64,000 nucleotides of DNA, taken from Thermogutta terrifontis. GTDB lineage: Bacteria > Planctomycetota > Planctomycetia > Pirellulales > Thermoguttaceae. Made by a program: the position numbers and the translations under genes. Shown in pieces: positions 8,590 to 16,063 of the stretch (position 1 is the first letter of the stretch; every line of letters begins with the position of its first letter). The stretch is from NCBI RefSeq assembly GCF_002277955.1, contig NZ_CP018477.1, positions 3,741,206 through 3,805,205 on the forward strand, given 5' to 3'. The notes under the pieces are model-generated. The model had not been told where the DNA came from. It ran no database searches and saw only the letters and a program-made list of their open reading frames with translations.

Positions 8590-9861
8590 ATGCAAAAACT
8601 TTCTGAATCCCTGGAGTCAAGCGTGACGCCCCTCACGTGTACACCTCTCGCTGATTGGCATAGAGAGCATGGTGCCCGTATGACGAGTTTTGCCGGATGG
8701 AACATGCCTTTGCACTTCTCATCCGGTATCCTTCAGGAACACCTCGGTGTTCGAAAGTTTGGTGGTCTCTTTGACATCAGCCACATGGGCCGCTTTCGAA
8801 TAACCGGGCCAGACGCTGTGACATTCCTGCGTCGTGTACTGACAAATGACGCGGCACGGCTCGAACTGTGGCAAGCTCAGTACACCATTCTGGCCCAAGA
8901 AGACGGATCTGCCCTGGACGATGCGTACCTTTTCCGATTTCCGGATGGCTATTGCCTGGTTGTGAACGCCGCCAACACCGAACAGGATTGGCACCATTTG
9001 AAGGAGCACGCGAAAGGCTTATCCGTAGCACTGGAAGATATAACAGGCACAACGGGAATGCTGGCGGTTCAGGGACCTCGAACGGAAGAACTCCTGCAAA
9101 AGCTGCTTACGGAGGGTCAACTGCTACCCCCTGCCCGAAACAGTGTCTCCGAAGCCGGGCTGCTGGATATTGATCTCCGCATTTCCCGAACAGGATACAC
9201 GGGGGAACCGGTGGGTTTTGAACTGTTTTTACCGGCCGAGCATACGCTCCGCGTGTGGGAAGGACTGGTGGAAGCAGGAGAGTCGCTGGGAATCCGACCT
9301 GTAGGATTGGGGGCGAGGGACACGCTCCGCCTGGAAGCCGGTTTGACACTTTTCGGGCACGAACTGGGCCTGGCTCCCGATGGCACCCCTATACCCGTCT
9401 TCGCTGCGCCTTCTGCTAGCGTGGCCGTCAATCTTGCGCCGGATCGTGGTGACTTCATCGGACGACGCGCCCTGGAGGCCCAGTCGGCCGCCTATCGGAG
9501 TTATCGCCAGGGGACGACACACCCTCACGAGAGTTTGCCGCGGTTGATTCGGCCTCTCGCGATTCTCGGCCCCGGAGTTGCCCGACAGGGTGACGAGGTG
9601 TACTGGCACGGCCAGAAAGTGGGTTGGGTGACCAGCGGCACAGTGGTACCGTACTGGGTGTTTACAGGCGAAGAAGCCAATGCGGTTCCCACGGAGAAGA
9701 CGGCACGACGGGCGATCGCCCTGGCATATCTCAACGCGGAAGTCCCGCAAGAGGCTTTTGTGGAGGTAAATGTCCGCGGTCGCACACTTCCCGCCCGTGT
9801 TGTACGGCGGCATGGCCGAAGCGATCTTCCTCCGTACTTTCGACCTATTATTGTGCAGTGA
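8590..9861 (+). CDS. gcvT: Aminomethyltransferase (glycine cleavage T protein)
   Basis: T protein of the glycine cleavage system, 423 residues, moving the aminomethyl carbon from the H protein to a folate-type C1 carrier. GcvT hallmarks are present: GARMTSFAGWNMPLHF near the N-terminus, FDISHMGRF, an ALDDAYLFR segment, RTGYTGEPVGFELF and GLGARDTLRLEAGLTLFGHE. The C-terminal barrel (residues about 330-420) is present. It is 41 bases before the SHMT gene on the same strand, so the two C1/glycine enzymes are probably one unit; gcvH and gcvP are not in the window. No glycine riboswitch is visible upstream. Confidence 0.93.
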   Translation: MQKLSESLESSVTPLTCTPLADWHREHGARMTSFAGWNMPLHFSSGILQEHLGVRKFGGLFDISHMGRFRITGPDAVTFLRRVLTNDAARLELWQAQYTILAQEDGSALDDAYLFRFPDGYCLVVNAANTEQDWHHLKEHAKGLSVALEDITGTTGMLAVQGPRTEELLQKLLTEGQLLPPARNSVSEAGLLDIDLRISRTGYTGEPVGFELFLPAEHTLRVWEGLVEAGESLGIRPVGLGARDTLRLEAGLTLFGHELGLAPDGTPIPVFAAPSASVAVNLAPDRGDFIGRRALEAQSAAYRSYRQGTTHPHESLPRLIRPLAILGPGVARQGDEVYWHGQKVGWVTSGTVVPYWVFTGEEANAVPTEKTARRAIALAYLNAEVPQEAFVEVNVRGRTLPARVVRRHGRSDLPPYFRPIIVQ

Positions 9862-9902
9862 GGCTCTAAATACCGTTCGTACTGGCGAGGTAACAAATCA
9901 CC

Positions 9903-11279
9903 ATGTCAGATAAAGTCAGAACACTGCTCGAAAAAACTCTGGAAAATCACACCTGGCGACAGCAACAGTGCATCAACCTCATTCCCTCAGAAATGACGCC
10001 CTCCCCGCTGGTCCGCCTCATTCAGGTCACGGACCCCGTCGGGCGATATGCCGAGCATAATTTCCTTCAGCAGCTCAATCGTGAAGTGTATTACTACCAG
10101 GGAACCAAGTTTATTGAATGGGTTGAGCAGCAACTCATTCAGGAATTGGGGCAGTATCTTGGCACAGACCTTGTGGAGCCACGATTGATCAGCGGTCAAA
10201 CGGCCAACATGGCCGTCTTCAGCGCCCTCGTGGCGTTCCGAAATCAAGATAAGAAGCAGGGAGAGCTGGAGCGGATTCACGGGGTCCTCAATCATCATCT
10301 CAATTTGGGTGGTCATCTGAGTGCCCAGGCGATGGGTCCCCTTCGCGACTATGTGGCACGGGATCCCGCCACCGGCCGATTCATGATCAAACATTTCCCG
10401 GTGCGGCAGGATAATCCTTATCAGGTGGATATCGAGGCAACTGCTTCTCTCCTAGAAACTTTTGCCCCCGAACTCGTCATCTTCGGGAAGAGCATGTTTA
10501 TCTGCCGTGAGCCGGTGAAGCAAGTATGTCAAATCCTTTCCCAGCTCAAGCAACGCCCCCTGGTGATGTATGATGCCGCCCACGTCCTGGGTATTCTGGG
10601 GCCCGCCTTCCAAGACCCTTTCGCCGAAGGGGCGAATATTGTGACCGGCTCCACACACAAGACCTTCTTCGGAACCCAGCGGGGAATCATCGCGGCACGA
10701 TTTGATTCAGACTCGCCGCACGCAGCGCTCTGGGATCACATCCGGCGGCGAGCGTTTCCTGGTTTTCTCAGCAACCATCATCTGGGCACCCTCCTCGGTC
10801 TGCTTCTGGCGGCCATGGAGATGAACACCTACCGAGAAAGCTATCAAACTCAGGTGCTCAAAAACGCCAAGGCGTTCGCCAGGGCTCTCCACCACTGTGG
10901 GATTCAGGTTGAGGGTGATCCCGCCGTGGATTACACGGAAACCCACCAGGTTTTGGTTCGCGTGGGTTCCCACCAGGGAATCGAAGCGGCAGAGCGGCTG
11001 GAGGACTCCAACATTATCGTCAATTATCAGGCCCTGCCCGGCGACGAAAACTTCGCTGCCAGTTCAGGAATTCGGATGGGCGTGGCGGAAATGACACGCT
11101 TTGGCATGCGCGAGCAGGATTTTCAGGAACTGGCTGAGCTCATCGCTGATGTGTTACTCCGCGGACAGCGCGTCGCCGATACAGTGGTCAAATTCCGCAG
11201 TCGGTTCCTTCAGATGCAATACTGCTTTGCCCCCAAAAATTGGCCGGAGCTTACTGAGAGACTCCTGGCGACATTCTAA
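9903..11279 (+). CDS. glyA: Serine hydroxymethyltransferase, archaeal-like
   Basis: PLP enzyme of 458 residues interconverting serine and glycine with a one-carbon carrier. The PLP lysine is Lys253 in GSTHKTFFG; YDAAHVLG supplies the PLP aspartate, LIPSE the catalytic glutamate and SGIRMG the carboxylate-binding arginine. Several blocks (GSTHKTFFG, PGFLSNHHLG, QVLKNAKAFARAL, TRFGMREQD) are like methanogen SHMT as I remember it, and the bacterial GGHLTHG motif is replaced by GGHLSAQ. It follows gcvT by 41 bases. A tetrahydromethanopterin-type carrier is possible but not shown. The ATG has no strong ribosome site. Confidence 0.88.
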   Translation: MSDKVRTLLEKTLENHTWRQQQCINLIPSEMTPSPLVRLIQVTDPVGRYAEHNFLQQLNREVYYYQGTKFIEWVEQQLIQELGQYLGTDLVEPRLISGQTANMAVFSALVAFRNQDKKQGELERIHGVLNHHLNLGGHLSAQAMGPLRDYVARDPATGRFMIKHFPVRQDNPYQVDIEATASLLETFAPELVIFGKSMFICREPVKQVCQILSQLKQRPLVMYDAAHVLGILGPAFQDPFAEGANIVTGSTHKTFFGTQRGIIAARFDSDSPHAALWDHIRRRAFPGFLSNHHLGTLLGLLLAAMEMNTYRESYQTQVLKNAKAFARALHHCGIQVEGDPAVDYTETHQVLVRVGSHQGIEAAERLEDSNIIVNYQALPGDENFAASSGIRMGVAEMTRFGMREQDFQELAELIADVLLRGQRVADTVVKFRSRFLQMQYCFAPKNWPELTERLLATF

Positions 11280-11291
11280 CACCAGAACGCC

Positions 11292-11825
11292 TTATTGCGT
11301 TGCTCCCCAACGGTTGAACCAGGCACGTTTTTCAAATGGGAGTTTTTCCCTCTGTTGTCCGGGCTCCGCTGGTATACCGATGGGCAAAAGGACCCGCACC
11401 TGGAGCTCGGCGGGAACGCCCAACATTTCCCCGATTCGTTCGGCAATCCGGTTGTAGCGGAGGGCTCCGTCAATCCACACCGTTGCGTACCCAAGCGCTG
11501 TGATGGCCAGAAGCATGTTTTCCACGGCCGCAGCACAGTCCTCGATATGAAAGGAAACATTCCCCATCACGGGACGGGGATCCGTAACACACACGATCAT
11601 GGCTTTGGCCGTGATGCAAACAGGTTTGTTTTCGAAGAGTGAAGCAATCCGCTGAATGAGCTGCGGATCGTCCACAATCACAAAACTCGTGGTCTGCGCG
11701 TTCTTCCCCGAGGGTGCACGGATACCCGCCTCCACGATTTTCCGCAGGTGTTCTCGGGGGACCGGAACATCCTTGAAAGGTCCGCGATAACTGTAGCGCT
11801 TCTCGATGGCTTCAAAGACATCCAT
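11292..11825 (-). CDS. Nitroreductase-family flavoprotein
   Basis: FMN-dependent oxidoreductase of 177 residues. The N-terminus (FEAIEKRYSYRGPF) holds the family arginine-serine-type FMN contact, IRAPSGKNAQ the second contact, and VENMLLAITALGYATVW the dimer helix. Length fits the short nitroreductase class. It starts at 11825 after GGGAGGG and ends 12 bases from the convergent SHMT gene. The substrate is unknown; the family reduces nitro compounds, quinones or flavins. It diverges from corA across a 236-base spacer with a perfect palindrome. Confidence 0.9.
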   Translation of the reverse strand: MDVFEAIEKRYSYRGPFKDVPVPREHLRKIVEAGIRAPSGKNAQTTSFVIVDDPQLIQRIASLFENKPVCITAKAMIVCVTDPRPVMGNVSFHIEDCAAAVENMLLAITALGYATVWIDGALRYNRIAERIGEMLGVPAELQVRVLLPIGIPAEPGQQREKLPFEKRAWFNRWGATQ

Positions 11826-11966
11826 AAATCCCTCCCGTCCAAGTCACCCCTCGCAGATGGGGTACCCGTCCCTATTGCCGATGATTGATCAGGATCCCTT
11901 TAATGTTACCGAACGGAGAGCCTTTCTTTCATCCAAACGATAACAATTGCGGTGTGTTGTTCACTC

Positions 11967-11980
11967 ATCATGATCATGAT
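11967..11980. promoter_or_regulatory. Perfect 14-bp palindrome between divergent genes
   Basis: ATCATGATCATGAT reads identically on both strands and lies between the divergent nitroreductase gene and corA, about 80 bases before corA. A dimeric regulator could bind here; no regulator is identified. Confidence 0.3.
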
Positions 11981-12061
11981 CTCGCGTTCGGCAACGTCCA
12001 GCAAGCACGTTTCGCAGGCAACAAATCTAACAGTTACACCCGACAATGAGGACGTGGCTTT

Positions 12062-13276
12062 ATGATCCAAGGTTACCATTCCCCGGAGCCCAGAAAATCG
12101 CGGAGAAGCACTCGCTACCGCATTCGGCGACGAACACCCCCTGGCGCGGCGCCCGGTACAATCATCCCGGAACCAACATCCCAGCCTCCCAGGATAACAC
12201 TAACCCACGTCCTTCCCGAAAGCCTTGAAGAACAAGAAATCCAACAACCTGCGATGATTCGGAGCTGGCTGAGTCGGCCTGGCTGGATCTGGTGTGATAT
12301 CGACGGGCCCGGAGATAGCCAATTTATTTCCGAGGTCGCCCAGGTGTTCAACCTCCATCCGCTGGCTCTGGAAGACGTCGTGAATACCCACCAGAGGGCC
12401 AAGGTGGAAGAGTACAACGGAACTTTATTCATCACCATGCGTCTGCCTCACATTGCGGAAAATGGCATCATCGAGAGCGAGCAGATCAGTATATTCCTCG
12501 GCCCAAATTTCCTGGTCAGTTTTCAACCTCGACCGGGTGACGCGTTCACCTGCATCCGAAAACGCTTTCACAACCCAGAAAGCCCACTCCGCCAGCTCGG
12601 GCCTTCCTACCTGGCATACTCACTGATCGACCTGATCATCGACCACTATTTTCCCGTGCTCGACTTTCTCGGCGAAAAGCTGGAGTCATTGGAGGAAAAA
12701 GTAACGAGTGCCGACGCCAGAAAAGTTCTCAGGGAAATTCACGATCTCCGGCGGGAACTTCTTTATCTGCGCCGTATTCTGTGGCCTCATAGAGATGCGG
12801 TTCAATCCCTGCTTCGCGACTATCTCACTCTTCTTCCCAAGATAGTGAGAGTTCATCTTCGGGATTGCTGGGATCATGTGGTTTTGCTTCTCGATCTGAC
12901 AGAAACATACCGGGAACTGTGCGCCGATCTTCGCGACTACTGCCTCTCAGCCATCAGCAACCGCATGAATGAAGTCATGAAATGGCTGACGCTCATCGCC
13001 ACGATCTTTATTCCCCTGAGCTTTATCGCAGGTGTTTATGGAATGAACTTCGATCCCGACGCTTCTCCCTGGAATATGCCGGAACTGAGGTGGTACTACG
13101 GATATCCATTTTCATTGCTCCTTATGCTGGCAGTGGCCACTTTGATGATTTGGGTTTTCTATCGCCGCGGCTGGATCGGTCAGGACTGGCCAATTTCAGA
13201 TTCGGTTCTTCACCGATCTCCCGCCACACGGGTTGAGAACCAAGCTTCTCGGAGAGACATGCCTTCGCCAGGGTAG
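12062..13276 (+). CDS. corA: CorA-family magnesium/divalent cation transporter
   Basis: Inner-membrane cation channel of 404 residues. The signature YGMNF lies at residues 326-330, after the first membrane helix (LIATIFIPLSFIAGV) and before the second (FSLLLMLAVATLMIWVFY). The long cytoplasmic part has the usual helical funnel, including DLIIDHYFPVLDFLGEKLE and LREIHDLRRELLYLRR. The first 60 residues are Arg/Pro-rich and atypical; a GAGG upstream supports the start at 12062, but an internal Met65 (MIRSWL) could also serve. About 30 extra residues follow the second helix. Confidence 0.92.
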   Translation: MIQGYHSPEPRKSRRSTRYRIRRRTPPGAAPGTIIPEPTSQPPRITLTHVLPESLEEQEIQQPAMIRSWLSRPGWIWCDIDGPGDSQFISEVAQVFNLHPLALEDVVNTHQRAKVEEYNGTLFITMRLPHIAENGIIESEQISIFLGPNFLVSFQPRPGDAFTCIRKRFHNPESPLRQLGPSYLAYSLIDLIIDHYFPVLDFLGEKLESLEEKVTSADARKVLREIHDLRRELLYLRRILWPHRDAVQSLLRDYLTLLPKIVRVHLRDCWDHVVLLLDLTETYRELCADLRDYCLSAISNRMNEVMKWLTLIATIFIPLSFIAGVYGMNFDPDASPWNMPELRWYYGYPFSLLLMLAVATLMIWVFYRRGWIGQDWPISDSVLHRSPATRVENQASRRDMPSPG

Positions 13277-13404
13277 CCATGAACAACGGAGATAAACGAC
13301 CTTCCGGTAATGGGGAGCGTTCCGTGGCGGTCGCTTCCTGGCCTGTTGTGCCCGGTCGAAAAGCACCGCGTTGACGGACCAGGTGTTCATTTCATAGATT
13401 TTCG

Positions 13405-14652
13405 ATGGAGTCAGACTTCGGAAAACCAAGCCACAGTTTTACGATGGAGAAGAGACGATTGAATCGTTCAGTAGTCGTTTCCATCGCCGTCCTTGGAGTG
13501 AGCGTTTTCGCGTCGTTTGCGAACTGTGCCAGCGGTCAAACTCCTCCGACCTCTGTATCACGGCTTTTCTTTGCGTCGGGAGAGGCGTTCTGGCAGCGGC
13601 TGGAGCAAACCACGAGCATCTACTGGACGGATGTACCCCTCCGCGAAGGGCTTCTTCGTCTCGCCGAAACTCATGGGGTAGCCATTGTTCTTGACCGACG
13701 GTGTGATCCTGGAGAGCCAGTGACACTCACCGTCCGCCAGCAATCCCTCCGCGATGTACTATCGGCGATCGCCCACCAGCGAAGTTGTGAGTTGGGATTC
13801 TTGGTGCCCGTTGTGTACATAGGCCCGGCGGAAGCAGCCAACTGGCTGGAAATTATTGCCGCGCAGCGGCGAAAGGAACTCCAGGCCCTGGGGCGAGTGG
13901 GTACGGCCGCCTTGCGGCCATCGCCTGTTTCCTGGCCCCGCCTGAGCACGCCCCGAAACCTGGTCCTCCAGTGGGCAAAGGAGGCAGGCTGGCAACTCGC
14001 CAACGCTGAAGAGATCCCGCACGATTTATGGCCGGAAGCAAATCTTCCTGCTCTCACCATTGCCGACCGCATCACGCTGGTCCTTTTTCAGTTCGACCTG
14101 ACCTACCAGGTTAGCGAAACCGGAGTGATGACGGTTGCGCCGTTGGCGCCGCAAAATGGGGAAATAAAACGTTTTTGGGTCGGAAACAAAACCAGCGTTT
14201 TGGCTCAACGATGGGAGCAGCAATTTCCCGGCTGTATCGTCGTGCCGTCGGGGCCGGAAATCGTCGTTCAGGGACCGCCGGAAACACTCCGCGAACTGGC
14301 CCGACTGGCCTCGGACCTCGCCTCGTCGCAACAGTCGCGTTCGTCCCCAAATTCGACCGCCGCTGCTACAACGGATCCTTTCGCTCAACGCCGTTTTACA
14401 GTCAAAGACGGACGCGGCACCCTGGAAGGCGTCATCACGCAACTATCGCGGCAACTGGGAATGGAGGTCCAGTTCGATACCGAGGCGGCCAGGCGAGAGG
14501 GAATTCGGCTCGATCAACTCATTGAATTCCGAGTCACGAACGCCACGGTTGACGAACTCTGGCGAGCCATCCTGGAACCCCGAGGTCTCACCTTCGTTCG
14601 AATGGGCCGAACGATTCGAATTTTCCCCTCCTCGCACACCAGCGCACGTTGA
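13405..14652 (+). CDS. Secreted protein with two STN-like (secretin N-terminal) domains
   Basis: Predicted 415-residue exported protein. A signal peptide (VVVSIAVLGVSVFASFANCASG) is followed by an STN-type module (PLREGLLRLAETHGVAIVLD, then VTLTVRQQSLRDVLSAI) and, at the C-terminus, a second one (GTLEGVITQLSRQLGMEVQF ... VTNATVDELWRAILEPRGLT). Such modules normally precede secretin or TonB receptors, but no beta-barrel follows. Stand-alone STN proteins of this shape are common in planctomycetes. Start is uncertain between 13405 and 13444; neither has a good ribosome site. Function unknown, probably periplasmic. Confidence 0.8.
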   Translation: MESDFGKPSHSFTMEKRRLNRSVVVSIAVLGVSVFASFANCASGQTPPTSVSRLFFASGEAFWQRLEQTTSIYWTDVPLREGLLRLAETHGVAIVLDRRCDPGEPVTLTVRQQSLRDVLSAIAHQRSCELGFLVPVVYIGPAEAANWLEIIAAQRRKELQALGRVGTAALRPSPVSWPRLSTPRNLVLQWAKEAGWQLANAEEIPHDLWPEANLPALTIADRITLVLFQFDLTYQVSETGVMTVAPLAPQNGEIKRFWVGNKTSVLAQRWEQQFPGCIVVPSGPEIVVQGPPETLRELARLASDLASSQQSRSSPNSTAAATTDPFAQRRFTVKDGRGTLEGVITQLSRQLGMEVQFDTEAARREGIRLDQLIEFRVTNATVDELWRAILEPRGLTFVRMGRTIRIFPSSHTSAR

Positions 14653-14695
14653 GAGGCGGCCTTTTGTGTCTCCGGGGTATCTTCACTCGCGGGCT

Positions 14696-15622
14696 TCACT
14701 GGGAACGTCGCCAGCCGTGCACCTCGACGAGTGGAGGATTGGCTTCATCTTCGACCAGTGGAATGGGCTTTTCGTAGAGGGCCTGCCTGACAAGAGGCTT
14801 CTCCTGGGAAAGTGGCAGACTCGTGCCGGACGCACTCGGTCCTGATTGACCCTCTTCGGTGGGCTTCATTCTGGTCTCCGAGCCCGATTCTTGTTTGAAC
14901 GTGGGAGTGGGCTGAGAACTGGAACTCGTCGGGGGCAGCGTGGGAACCACCGCGGCCGGAGATGACGACCAACTGCCCGCGGTACTCGAAGCACAGCTCG
15001 AACAGCCTGTACTTGTCGTTACGTCATAACTTCCGACGGTCACGATGCCACTTTCCATTGGAGTGCACACCGCTGACGTGGTAGCGGCGGGAATGTACTC
15101 GTAAGTGGCAAAATAGGCTGTGGACCAAGTCGGTGTGGAAGATGCCAAAGGCCAGTAGCCCGCTCTCCGGGCCCTCCAGTTAGCGAACGGACGCCAGGGG
15201 AAAAGGCGGCGTCGCGGCTCGTACACAATTTGAACCGGCCGATAGGTGACGACGGGAACCACTGCGGGAGTCGTCACTGGGGAGGCCACCGCATAGGGTG
15301 TGGCGACTGGTAGGTAGCTGGTGGTGCTCACCGCGGGAGCTGTCACGGCGGGGGCCACACGATAGACTGTCGAAGCACCCGGAGTCACCGGCAGATAGGT
15401 CACACGATAACTCGTCGTGGTGACCGGGGCAGAGGACACGACCGGCATGTACGTCGTCACGGGTGTGTAGGCTACTCCGACCGGATATCCTCCATATCCG
15501 GCCGTGTAAGTGGTCGGACGATTAAACAGCCGTCCCAGGAGGCACTGAGAATACGCAAAAGAACCACCGGCCAGCCACATTCCAAAGACCACGGCCGAAT
15601 ACACAGCAAGTTTCGTTTTCAT
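14696..15622 (-). CDS. Secreted low-complexity Val/Thr/Pro-rich protein
   Basis: Predicted 308-residue exported protein: signal peptide (LAVYSAVVFGMWLAGGSFAYS), then imperfect repeats built on Y-x-P-V-x-x-x-x-P-V-V/T (for instance VTTYMPVVSSAPVTTTSYRV) up to about residue 130, an Arg-rich hinge (RRRLFPWRPFANWRARR), a Ser/Thr/Cys-rich middle (TGCSSCASS) and an acidic, Pro-rich end. No known domain. AAGGG stands before the ATG. Proteins of this kind are frequent in planctomycete genomes and may belong to the cell envelope; that is inference. It converges with the STN gene. Confidence 0.75.
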   Translation of the reverse strand: MKTKLAVYSAVVFGMWLAGGSFAYSQCLLGRLFNRPTTYTAGYGGYPVGVAYTPVTTYMPVVSSAPVTTTSYRVTYLPVTPGASTVYRVAPAVTAPAVSTTSYLPVATPYAVASPVTTPAVVPVVTYRPVQIVYEPRRRLFPWRPFANWRARRAGYWPLASSTPTWSTAYFATYEYIPAATTSAVCTPMESGIVTVGSYDVTTSTGCSSCASSTAGSWSSSPAAVVPTLPPTSSSSQPTPTFKQESGSETRMKPTEEGQSGPSASGTSLPLSQEKPLVRQALYEKPIPLVEDEANPPLVEVHGWRRSQ

Positions 15623-16063
15623 GGTTGCTACCCTTCGGGTTATGATCCCCTCATGTTTGCGTTGTCAAATACCCCGGCCACGCAGCCGCCAGTCGGCAGC
15701 ACTGGTCTTTTCCTTTAGTAATTGTGACTCAAAATAAGCGGCGCCGAGAGATGACCCGCGCTCTGTCCAAAAGAAATGCGCCTTTTGAACGTACCACCTA
15801 TGCGGTTTGTAGCGCTTAGGTAAACAAGGAGGGCAATTTTTCACAAACCGCGTCCGTTTGCATCGCCCGCCCTCCCCTGCGAGCTGGCCACTCAGTGGCA
15901 AACCTTCAAGGTCCTCGATGTCCAGAGTTGATCGCGAAAAATTTGCCAAATCCTTGACTCCAAGGACTGGTCTTCGCACAATGGTTACCGACGCCTCGGT
16001 TAGTCGTTGCCAGAAAAGGACTCGTCCCTCCCGACTGATCAGGTTAAGTGTGGGGGTAAGGCT
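15623..16063. other. Intergenic region between divergent secreted-protein genes
   Basis: About 440 bases with no supportable gene. A 104-codon open frame on the minus strand (15665-15979) lacks a ribosome site and any recognisable motif. Promoters of the two flanking genes should lie here. Confidence 0.5.

Noticed and set aside
15665-15979. 104-codon minus-strand frame
   Set aside because: No ribosome site, no motif, and unusual composition for this genome.
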